DNA of 64,000 nt from Isochrysis galbana (Eukaryota; Haptophyta; Isochrysidales; Isochrysidaceae): NCBI GenBank assembly GCA_018136815.1, contig CM030934.1, positions 1,874,695 through 1,938,694 of the forward strand. Reading direction: 5' to 3'. Below, piece by piece: positions 56,558 to 64,000 of the stretch. Below the pieces are notes generated by a model that made no database searches, was not told where the DNA came from, and worked only from the letters and a program-made list of their open reading frames with translations. Within the stretch, counting starts at the first letter, position 1. Each line of letters opens with the position of its first letter. A program made the position numbers and the translations under genes.

Positions 56558-57349
56558 TCATATGAGCTCATCTGGCTCGAGCTGCCTCGTTACCCTTCTG
56601 TGTGGCAGGGCGAGCACGTCGTCCACCTCATCCAATTCCACCGGCACAAGCTCCCACCGTCTGGAGACGGCCTCCACGAGCGCCTCATCAAACTCATCGC
56701 GGCAAGGCAGTGTCTTCCCCAACCCACGGACGAAGCTGCTGTGCGGGCGCTGCGCGCGGTAATCGGGCTGCCGTTTGGGCATCTGTAGCAGCCCCATCCG
56801 CTCTAGGTCATAGTCCCAGAGCAGCGACGTGTGGTGCAGCCAGCGCTTGCCAGAGATGGACTGCGCATTGCCGCCGAATTTGAGGTCGCCGTCTGGTGTA
56901 CTCAGGCAGTAGTCGTTGGCGCGTACCACAAAGTTGCTCGCGCCGCAGCCGCGAAGCGCATCATCGTACACTCCTGCAGTCCATGAAAGGATCGGCTCTG
57001 GGTAGGCGCCGACATGCGGCTCGGCCTCTGCGGCGCAGATAAAGGTAGCGAACAGGGTGTCAGCATCGGAGATGATCGTTCCGCCGCCGCTGAAACGGCG
57101 AATCACGGGCACGCCCCGTGCGCGCACCGCGCTGGAGTGGATCATCTCTGCTGGTTTGCCCGAGATGCCGAGCACAACAGCCTGCGCGTCCTCATGGGCA
57201 GCAGCGCGTACGCTGGCGTCGGCGGACAGGTCCCAGCGGTTTGTGAGGAACCAGGAGCGAGAGTCTGCACGGAACAGCGCCTCCTCGATCTGCAGCATAC
57301 GCAGCACTGGAGTGTTGCGCAGCCGAAGCCACAGAGCGCGGCCCCTCAT
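56558..57349 (-). CDS. lipoate-protein ligase A family protein
   Basis: LplA-type enzymes attach lipoate to E2 and GcvH subunits, usually in mitochondria or plastids. The first in-frame ATG is 57349; upstream codons are CT-repeat translation. The product is 263 residues. The family nucleotide-binding loop RRFSGGGT lies at 84-91 and DLKFGGNAQ at 155-163, followed by HHTSLLWDYDLERM and the RPHSSFVRGL stretch typical of the short eukaryotic/bacterial ligase family. No accessory C-terminal domain is present, so it may need a partner or act on octanoyl or lipoyl transfer. No clear targeting peptide is visible from this start. Confidence 0.85.
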   Translation of the reverse strand: MRGRALWLRLRNTPVLRMLQIEEALFRADSRSWFLTNRWDLSADASVRAAAHEDAQAVVLGISGKPAEMIHSSAVRARGVPVIRRFSGGGTIISDADTLFATFICAAEAEPHVGAYPEPILSWTAGVYDDALRGCGASNFVVRANDYCLSTPDGDLKFGGNAQSISGKRWLHHTSLLWDYDLERMGLLQMPKRQPDYRAQRPHSSFVRGLGKTLPCRDEFDEALVEAVSRRWELVPVELDEVDDVLALPHRRVTRQLEPDELI

Positions 57350-57364
57350 CGATCGGCGCGGACT

Positions 57365-57440
57365 CGCCGACAGAGAGGGAGAGGGAGAGAGAGGGGGAGA
57401 GAGGGGGGCGGGGGAGGGGAGGGGAGAGAGAGAGAGCAAA
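57365..57440. repeat. GA-rich tract upstream of the lipoate ligase
   Basis: (GA)n/G-rich on the plus strand, beginning about 15 bp before the ligase start codon on the minus strand. Confidence 0.7.
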
Positions 57441-57534
57441 GTACACAGTGTTTGTCACGTCTGTGAGTGAGATGAAGCATGAAGCCCCAAAAAACCTTAA
57501 GATCGCTCACTGTAATCGCCTCAACTACTGACTA

Positions 57535-57665
57535 CTACTATCTAGTAGTACTCCTACGTACAATAGCCATCGGGTATCGGGGGATTTTCGCGGCCCCCCG
57601 ATAGCTAGCTGTTGGGGGGGGCTGTTGGCGATCGGGAAAACATAATTTCCTCCGAGGCCTAAAGT
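57535..57665 (-). repeat. short copy of the AGCTATCGGGGG repeat
   Basis: Contains CCCCCCGATAGCTAGCTGTT and GTTGGCGATCGGGAAAA, the reverse complement of phrases at 6600-6640. Confidence 0.65.
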
Positions 57666-58390
57666 AGCCGGGAAACACGTGTTGACCGTGATTCTACAAA
57701 AGCCAAAGACAGCCGTGTTTTGCCGTGTTTCAAACCCAAACCCCCTCACCCCCTCCAGTTTGGCCGCCGTGGTTGAAGCAACTAGCCTGTGGCTAGCGGC
57801 GTGTCCGCGCGCCCTGCGCGCGGCGCGCTGCCGTGCGCACCAAGCAACGAGCGCCGCCAGGCGCGCCGCGCCGCATGTAGCGGGCGCGCGCGCTGCAGCT
57901 ACAGCAAAAGACGAACGAACGCTCGTCATCGTATCGTCGTCGCTGTTCCACTCCGCAACATCAGGAGTCCATCTAGCACTTTGCACACGCATCTGCACAT
58001 CCATCGGCTCATGGCAGTAGACAAGCTTATCTGCGACGTGATGGCTCATACTCAACCAAGCTTGCGAGTGACGAGTGAATCTGTGAATCTGTCCATACAC
58101 CTACCAATTTCGTTCCGCAGCAGACGCAGACGCAGACGCTGGTTGTGATGTTGTGACAAAAGTTGCAGTGCCAAAGCCGCAAGCAAGGGAACATGCTTAC
58201 CGTAGACGCTCCACCAGTGAGAAGGCGCCACCACCTTAGCATTTTCGAGTGCAGACGGCCGAGAGCAGGCGCTTGCGCCATTCTTGAAGCATGGCGAATT
58301 CACTTATCCCTTACTTGCGCAACTCTTTTCACATGACCTCGGCCGGCTTGAACAGGTGTAATGGCGCCAAGCCTCGTCTTGGTTGGGAGC
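57666..58390. other. intergenic, nothing recognised
   Basis: Small ORFs only. Ala/Arg-rich frames around 57780-57900 reflect local GCGC composition. Confidence 0.4.
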
Positions 58391-58397
58391 CATGACC

Positions 58398-58415
58398 CTA
58401 TCGTTATAACGATAG
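58398..58415 (-). repeat. 5' hairpin, family member 8
   Basis: CTATCGTTATAACGATAG, a perfect 18-nt palindrome. On the minus strand it is followed by GGTC and ATGG, and then a short ORF of about 29 codons (MAPNQDEAW). Confidence 0.7.
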
Positions 58416-58417
58416 TT

Positions 58418-59059
58418 CGCGTTAAGGCACAAGGATAGGGAGTAGGTTAGTCGTTAGTCGTGTTTGTATCGGAGGCTGGGTTACTATGCGAGGTCTGCTT
58501 CTTGTGATTAATAAAACAACTGAGCGTTAGTACCACTACTCCCACCAGCCCGGTACTATCACGACACCCCTCAGCGCACTTGCGAGTGATGGTGCAGACA
58601 CATACACATACATATGCATCCCTACAAATCTCCCCCCTCGCAAACCCCCGGCTCCCATTATAACTCCCCACAAGTTACCATGGGGGAAAACCCAGTGGGG
58701 CGGACCGACCTACGTCGGGCGACCCACCGGGGAAAAACACCGGGGGGGGGGGGGGGGGAGACCTCTCGTCGAGAAGCAGAACGCAGAACGGCCCTTGCAG
58801 CTCGCGCCGCGAGCAGTCCTCGAAGAAATAAATGACTGCGCCCCTCGATACCTGCCACAAGGACGTCTTGAGCCACTCCCTTCTTCTCCCCCTCCTGTCG
58901 CTAGCCGCCCCCCTTCGCCCGTTTGCTAACGCAAACGGGGCCCGTTTCTTACCGCACTCCATCGGGGGGGGGGGGCACATCCCCCCCTCTCCCTCTCTCC
59001 ATTCTCCTCCACCCCTCTCCCTGCGGCGCGTCGCCATGCGGCGCGCCACGGCCTGCTCT
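58418..59059. other. intergenic with a G-run, nothing recognised
   Basis: A G-run at 58743-58758 and a second near 58965-58975. ORFs flanking them are shadows. Confidence 0.4.
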
Positions 59060-59405
59060 CAGAGGGCCTTTGGGAGCTCCCTGAGGGCCAGCAAGGGCAG
59101 CTCAGGGGGCAGTGGAGGCTGGGGCTCAGCCCCAGGCCCCCCGTGCCTCTCCCACGCTTGCCACGCTGGCCCTTGGAGCCTCCCGGTGGCCTCTGTCTGC
59201 CTGGCGACCAGGGGAGGGGGGGGGAGTCAGCTCGAGGGCAGGCCCATGCTGGGCGTGGGAGTGCGAGTCTCGGCCCGCGCCCACTAGGGGTCTGGGCCAG
59301 AGTGTTGATTGCCCAGCCCCTGCCAAAGGGCAGGGGCTGGGGTTGATTGTACGGGCCCACCCCGGGGGGTGTCCGCGATGGAGAGAGGGGGGCGCGAGGC
59401 CCCCA
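59060..59405 (-). mobile_element. GC-rich retroposon, relative of 98-952
   Basis: Diverged copy of 570-930, with the same order of blocks (CAGCTCAGGGGGCAGTGGAG, CCAGCCCCTGCC, CACCCCGGGGGGTGTCCGCG, GGCCCCCAT). The hairpin expected after the final CAT is replaced by the start of a TIR element at 59406. Confidence 0.6.
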
Positions 59406-59500
59406 TTGATAGGGCGGTCAAACAGTGTTTTTTATTAGGGGTGAAAAAATGACCATCTCAGAATTGAGGAAATTTGAGGATTTTTTTCGGGAGAAAGTTC
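59406..59500. mobile_element. left end of a TIR element (same family as 31617-33667)
   Basis: TAGGGCGGTCAAACAGTG, then a T-run and AGGGGTGAAAAAATGA. No right end is visible downstream. It interrupts the GC-rich retroposon. Confidence 0.55.
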
Positions 59501-60126
59501 CCAATACACCCAACTAGCACATATCCGGGGCCCATTAGGACCCGGACCCCCCCCTTGGGCCCCCACAACAAAACGTAATCGAAAACAGACAAAAGACGCT
59601 AAAATCGCAAAAGCTTGAAAAGCTCAACTTCGAACCGATGCCGGGCGCGCTACGTGCCCGTTTTCGACGATCCATCCGGATGGGGGACCGCTCCCGGGCG
59701 GTGGGCGGTGCTCTTGTACAAGGAGAACCGCCTGTGTCTGGGAATACGGTTGGCGGGGGGAATGGGTGAGTCACACGCTGTACGCTATTCGCTGCTCTGC
59801 CACCTTCACCGCCCTGCAGAAGGTGGCCGTGCAGCCAGGCGCGCGTGCAAACACTCACCACTCCTGTCCAGCTACCTGGTGGGAGGCAGCGACCGCTTCG
59901 GCCGCCTGCGCCTCGCCCACCTCGCAGGCGCGCCTTGGCCGTCAACTCTTGGCAGGCGGCGCGCGACAAGCAGCGGCGCCACTAAGGCACTGGGCGCTGC
60001 TGTATCCCCGAGGCAGGCGCCACCCCCAAAGCCATGTGGCCTGCGGGGCAGCGGGGCAGCCAACTGGATCAGCTCGAACTCCGCCAAGCCCTCGATGGCC
60101 TCTGGGAGCTGCTTGGCGGGAGAGGA
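59501..60126. other. region upstream of GT47, nothing recognised
   Basis: Open in the GT47 frame from 59766 but without an ATG and without family similarity, so treated as non-coding or 5' UTR. Confidence 0.45.
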
Positions 60127-60235
60127 ACGTAGAGAGGGAGAGAGGGAGAGGGAGAAGGGGGGGGGGGGGAGAGAGAGGGAGACAGAGAGAGAGAGAGAGA
60201 AAGAGAAAGAGAGAGAGAGAGAGGAGGGACGGAAT
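60127..60235. repeat. GA-rich tract upstream of the GT47 gene
   Basis: (GA)n with a G-run, ending about 40 bp before the chosen start codon at 60273. Confidence 0.75.
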
Positions 60236-60272
60236 CGAGGGGAGAGGCGGTGCGCGCTTGTGGGAGGCGCGT

Positions 60273-63023
60273 ATGTCTCTCCTTCTCCTTTTCTCTTGCT
60301 TGGGCACGTGCCTTGGGTGCCTTGCGCTGCTGTGCGGGACGGAAGAGCGCGCTACCTGCCGCAGCTCACTCGCGCTCCTCAGCCTGCTGCAGCTACTGGT
60401 TGCCGCAGGAGCGCTTGCGGCGGCGCTTTGGTCGGAACCGACCTTTCGCCGCCTTCCGCCGCTCCTCGCGGAAGAGGAGGGGATCGTCTCGCTCGAGGGG
60501 GGTGTGGCCAGCTGGAGAGGTTCGAGAAACGCTGCGACAGCGATCGCGTCCATCCGACAAGGCTCTAGGGAGGTCACGGCGATACCTCGTGACGAGGGCG
60601 ACGGTCGTAGGGGAAGCGCGAGGCGCAGAAGGGTGCGGAGGCTTCCAGGGCTCCTCGCTCGGAAGGGCAGCGTCGATTGGCCGCACACTCGAGCGGACGG
60701 TCGCGGAGCGGGAGCACTATTGCGAGACGGTGCTCTCCCGTCGCCGGATCAGAGGGGCAGGCGCTCGAGGTGCAGCAGGCACGGAGTGTACCACGAGCGA
60801 CTTCACGAGTGCCGCTGCACAGCAGGCTGGGCGGGCCGCTGGTGCGAGGTGCGTGACGCTCGCCCTTGCAACCTCGCGGCCGATGGGAGTATCCTTCATC
60901 ATGTGTCGCTGTGTGCAGGCGACTGCGACGAGGACCGCGGGCTTTGCTATTGCGCTGGCCTTGCGAGCAGTCGTCAAAGACCGCTTCCATTCCAGTGTGC
61001 TCCCGCTGTCCACTGGCGCACACGCTTGCCGGACGGGCGGCCGGGCATGCCGGTGCGCACACCAAGTGGGGGCTGGGTAATGGCGAATGTGTACTTTGAG
61101 GAAGCGCGTGAACACCCGAATTTGGGCTGGTACGCTCCGGATAAGCTGCCGTTCGAACACCTCTACGGTCCGGTGCCCGGCAACCCGTCCTCTCCTGCCG
61201 CCAAATTGCGGCCACCGTCGGGTTTGCCGTTCTGCTCCGCCAACTTGACACGCCGGCAAGATGCTGCCGGCTGCCAACATGGCGGCTGTCCAGTAGGCCG
61301 AGTCGGCCACCTGTGCGAGGAGGTTGGGACAAGCTTTTGTCTACGCGACTGCGTAGGCCACGGCCAGTGCGACGCTGGATTCTGCTGGTGTGCCCCTGGC
61401 TGGTACGGCATCGACTGCTCCGAGCGTGCGGACGGGGACGCTCCGCTCCTACAGCAACAGCAACGACTCGTGAGCCCAGCTGCGGCTTCCGGGCTACGCA
61501 TCTACGTGTACGACATGCCGTCCGAGTTTACAACTCGTCTCCTGCAGTGGCGCGGAAGCCATCCCACCGGCCTCTCGCGCACCATCGATCCGCAGACCGG
61601 CGAGTCGCAACACACTGCAGGATCGCTTTACGCAGCCGAGCTGGCATTGCATGAGTGGCTCTTAGATTCTCCGCTTCGAACGAAAGACCCCTCCGCAGCT
61701 CACCTCTTCTACGTGCCCATCTATTTGGCATCGCTTTTTATGCACCCGATCGTTAAGTTCGCCGACCAGCCCTACTACGGACGCGACGGTAAGGTGGCCG
61801 CCGAGGGTGGGGGCTTCCGGGAGCCACGCGACCGCTCGCAGCAGGGCACGTTGCTCATGCTACGGGCGCTGCGGTATATCCAGTACACTTACCCATTCTG
61901 GAATGCGTCCGCGGGGCGCGACCATATTTGGCTGATGTTGCACGACGAGGGCCCATGTTTCTGCCCCAAGGCGATCCGCAACTCGATTCTACTCACCCAC
62001 TATGGGTACTACGCCACCACTCCCAAGGCGTGGGGCACCTTTGGCGATGACTTATTCCTCCGCCACCACGACTTTTACCGGCGCTACCTAGGGCAAGACC
62101 CAAGGAGCCCCGGCGTGTGCTTCCAGCGCAAGAAAGATTTGGTGATTCCTCCGTGGAAGACACCCTCCTTTTGGCAGCGCGCGCTTTTGAACTCGCCGCC
62201 GCCTGCTGCAGCTCGGAAGGGGCTGGTGTTCTTCGCTGGGGATCTCGGATTTAACCGGATCGCCGGCTACTCTCACGACCTGCGCCAGCTTGTCTTTGCG
62301 CTCTTCTGCAACCCGCAAACCACGAAACGTCGGGACTGCACTCCTGTTGCATATGATCGCTCATGCGACTGCGAGTGTCGCAAAGACATGCCCCAGAACT
62401 GCTCCCGATGGCGGCCGGGCGTGACAATCCAGCTCCACTCGCGACGCTACGACAAGGAGCTCAACGAGCACGTTTTCTGCCTGGCCTTCCCCGGCGACGG
62501 CTGGTCGTCACGGGTCTTGGACGGTATCATCCACGGCTGTATCCCAGTCATTGTACAAGATGACTCGGAAATGTTCCTTGAGGGCGCCTTCGCCGACGCC
62601 GGCCTAGGTGTGCCGCACCAGCGGCACATTCAATCCGATGCCAGCTACCCCACGGAACTGAGCGCGCCTTCGCCCTCCCAAAACTCTGAACCTCCTGCAG
62701 GTCTCGACTATCCCGACTTTTCAGTGCGGATACGCGAAGCGGAGTTACCACGTATGGCTGAGATTCTTATGGCCATACCGGCCTCTCGTGTGGCCCAGCT
62801 CCAAAGGGCGGGATTGCGCGTGCGTGACTTTTTCGTCTATAAGGACATGTACAACCCGAATCAGGCCGACCGGCAAGCGCTGCTAGCTAGCGGTGTTCCA
62901 GGCCACGATGCATTCGTTTTAATAATCGCTGCGCTCGAATCACGCGCGCTCAAACTCAGGTGGACGTCGTCAAGTAGGCAACCATCCCAAGATTTTGCAC
63001 GCCTGAAGATTCATCTTAGATAG
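60273..63023 (+). CDS. exostosin-like GT47 glycosyltransferase with EGF-like modules
   Basis: GT47/exostosin enzymes are Golgi type II membrane glycosyltransferases acting on cell-surface or wall glycans. The first in-frame ATG is 60273, giving 916 residues. Hydrophobic segments at 1-21 and about 30-52 fit a signal anchor. Cys-rich EGF-like modules occur at about 170-250 (ECRCTAGWAGRWCEV) and 355-382 (CVGHGQCDAGFCWCAPGWYGIDC). The exostosin domain (about 408-783) begins LRIYVYDMPSEFTTRLL and includes YAAELALHEWLL, HLFYVPIYLA, DHIWLMLHDEG, and the donor-binding-like end FCLAFPGDGWSSRVLDGIIHGCIPVIVQD. EGF plus GT47 architecture is familiar from algae. The acceptor sugar cannot be predicted. Confidence 0.9.
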   Translation: MSLLLLFSCLGTCLGCLALLCGTEERATCRSSLALLSLLQLLVAAGALAAALWSEPTFRRLPPLLAEEEGIVSLEGGVASWRGSRNAATAIASIRQGSREVTAIPRDEGDGRRGSARRRRVRRLPGLLARKGSVDWPHTRADGRGAGALLRDGALPSPDQRGRRSRCSRHGVYHERLHECRCTAGWAGRWCEVRDARPCNLAADGSILHHVSLCAGDCDEDRGLCYCAGLASSRQRPLPFQCAPAVHWRTRLPDGRPGMPVRTPSGGWVMANVYFEEAREHPNLGWYAPDKLPFEHLYGPVPGNPSSPAAKLRPPSGLPFCSANLTRRQDAAGCQHGGCPVGRVGHLCEEVGTSFCLRDCVGHGQCDAGFCWCAPGWYGIDCSERADGDAPLLQQQQRLVSPAAASGLRIYVYDMPSEFTTRLLQWRGSHPTGLSRTIDPQTGESQHTAGSLYAAELALHEWLLDSPLRTKDPSAAHLFYVPIYLASLFMHPIVKFADQPYYGRDGKVAAEGGGFREPRDRSQQGTLLMLRALRYIQYTYPFWNASAGRDHIWLMLHDEGPCFCPKAIRNSILLTHYGYYATTPKAWGTFGDDLFLRHHDFYRRYLGQDPRSPGVCFQRKKDLVIPPWKTPSFWQRALLNSPPPAAARKGLVFFAGDLGFNRIAGYSHDLRQLVFALFCNPQTTKRRDCTPVAYDRSCDCECRKDMPQNCSRWRPGVTIQLHSRRYDKELNEHVFCLAFPGDGWSSRVLDGIIHGCIPVIVQDDSEMFLEGAFADAGLGVPHQRHIQSDASYPTELSAPSPSQNSEPPAGLDYPDFSVRIREAELPRMAEILMAIPASRVAQLQRAGLRVRDFFVYKDMYNPNQADRQALLASGVPGHDAFVLIIAALESRALKLRWTSSSRQPSQDFARLKIHLR

Positions 63024-64000
63024 GCCCGCTTAATACATGGACTGCAACCACATTTCTTATCTGCTCCTTGAGCCCGCTTAGCAAGGCGCTGGGCACAGCT
63101 CATGTCTCTGCTGATCGTTGGGCTCTTGCGTGCGGTACATCCTCTAACCACGCGCCCTCCGGGTGGATGGATACTTCAACCCGTATTGAACAGACCTAAC
63201 CATCCCCCTACCGATTCATTCATCGGAGATCGATGTAGCTAGCGAGATAGTGCATGGTGGTAGTCACGGAAAATAGAGTAAAAAGGTAAACCCATGATAA
63301 AGCATGTAATCAATTATAATTGTCATTGTTAGCTTTGCTTTATACTATGTTGACGTGTGCTACGTGCTACGTAAAAAAACTATACAATATTCTCACCGCG
63401 CGCGAGCTCTGGAATCGCCATCTATCTCCGAGTGGACTAGTTCTATCAGCAAATGCGGTGGACATGCCGTTCTCAAAGAGCCCATTGATCGCTGTAGCTG
63501 TAGTGCACGTGCTCACAAGGGCTCGAGGGAAGAAGATTCTCGTGAAGCGCGGCGCCGAGCGGCTCCGCAGCTCCTTCCGACATTTGGTATGAACATGAAG
63601 GGATGGGACCAAATGAACGCTTCTCGCTTGGGGGGGGCAGAGGTAGGGAGGGACATTGGATGGTTGGATGGAGAGCAATGGCAATGGGCTGCTGGCCGCG
63701 GTGGGCCTGGGCGAACGAGAAAGGCGAGCCTGTTAGGGAGGGAGTGGGTCAGCTAAGCATTCTGGCCCTGGCATGCATAGGGCATGGCAGATGGAAAGGT
63801 GGAAGGGGGTGGGTGGTTCCTCCCCCACAGCACACAACAACGGGGAGGAGTGGAGAGGGAGAGGGGGGGGGCTCTTTTCTCTCGTGCCCCCCCATGGCGC
63901 ATGGGTGAAACAAGCATGAACTTAGTTGAACATCTGAGATAAAGAATGTGGGAATGTTGTACAGGTTGAAATCGCAATTCATCTTCTATTCTGTACCGAA
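63024..64000. other. downstream region, nothing recognised
   Basis: No supported gene. AT-richer sequence near 63290-63390, then G-rich tracts near 63630 and 63860. Short ORFs are unremarkable. Confidence 0.4.

Noticed and set aside
930..58417. Rho-independent terminators
   Set aside because: Eukaryotic context, AT-rich stems, no following T-run, and consistent position before ATGG.
59766..60272. 169-codon N-terminal extension of the GT47 frame
   Set aside because: Opens with GTG, has no ATG, and crosses the GA tract; the hydrophobic anchor begins at the ATG at 60273.

Overview
The window looks like nuclear DNA from a GC-rich, flagellated single-celled eukaryote, probably an alga. The evidence is intron-like interruptions in genes, an intraflagellar-transport gene, a GATOR2-type WD40/RING gene, a large phosphoinositide phospholipase C, an EGF/exostosin glycosyltransferase, and many LTR and non-LTR retrotransposons. 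A haptophyte is a reasonable guess, but nothing here fixes the lineage. GA/CT or poly-C microsatellites precede most start codons.

Layout. 1-1000: retroposed GC-rich element with a 17-bp target duplication. 2094-6074 (+): WDR24-like gene. 6.5-9.6 kb: repeat field with palindromic CCCCCGATAGCTAT blocks, LTR fragments, a LINE-type ORF1 start, a Gypsy RT scrap and a hAT relic. 10112-11437 (+): IFT54. 12.3-15.3 kb: LINE RT fragment abutting an antisense LTR, then simple repeats. 15848-24343 (-): PI-PLC with a multi-pass membrane domain. 26059-26889 (+): FkbM-type methyltransferase. 27.0-29.0 kb: tandem repeats and a deleted antisense Gypsy copy. 29971-31005 (-): TPMT-like methyltransferase with an in-frame intron. 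31617-33667: DNA-transposon-like element. 33689-51099: complete Gypsy chromovirus. 51.1-53.1 kb: LINE ORF1 and tandem hairpins. 53881-54500 (+): small membrane-protein gene. 54969-56131: another LTR plus hairpin element. 56558-57349 (-): lipoate-protein ligase. 59.0-59.5 kb: GC repeat and TIR element end. 60273-63023 (+): GT47. 63-64 kb: nothing recognised.

The most striking object is the Gypsy element. Its LTRs differ by one base in a C-run and it has a perfect 5-bp target duplication (TGGGC), so it is very young. Between gag and protease it carries a phage-like cytosine-methyltransferase domain. The gag start codon lies inside the LTR, and no TGG-type tRNA primer site follows the LTR. About 3.5 kb of the interior is present twice around a 100-N gap with only 1-nt indels between copies, almost certainly an assembly artefact, so the real element is about 13.8 kb.

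The second striking signal is a family of eight short hairpins placed 3-6 nt before an ATGG. Four of these start an ORF beginning MERA and others open related GC-rich retroposons. Stem sequences vary while pairing is mostly kept, and the 5' ends are preserved, which is opposite to ordinary 5'-truncated LINE copies.

The host genes are functionally unrelated (nutrient sensing, cilium, lipid signalling, small-molecule methylation, lipoylation, glycan synthesis) and show no operon-like organisation.
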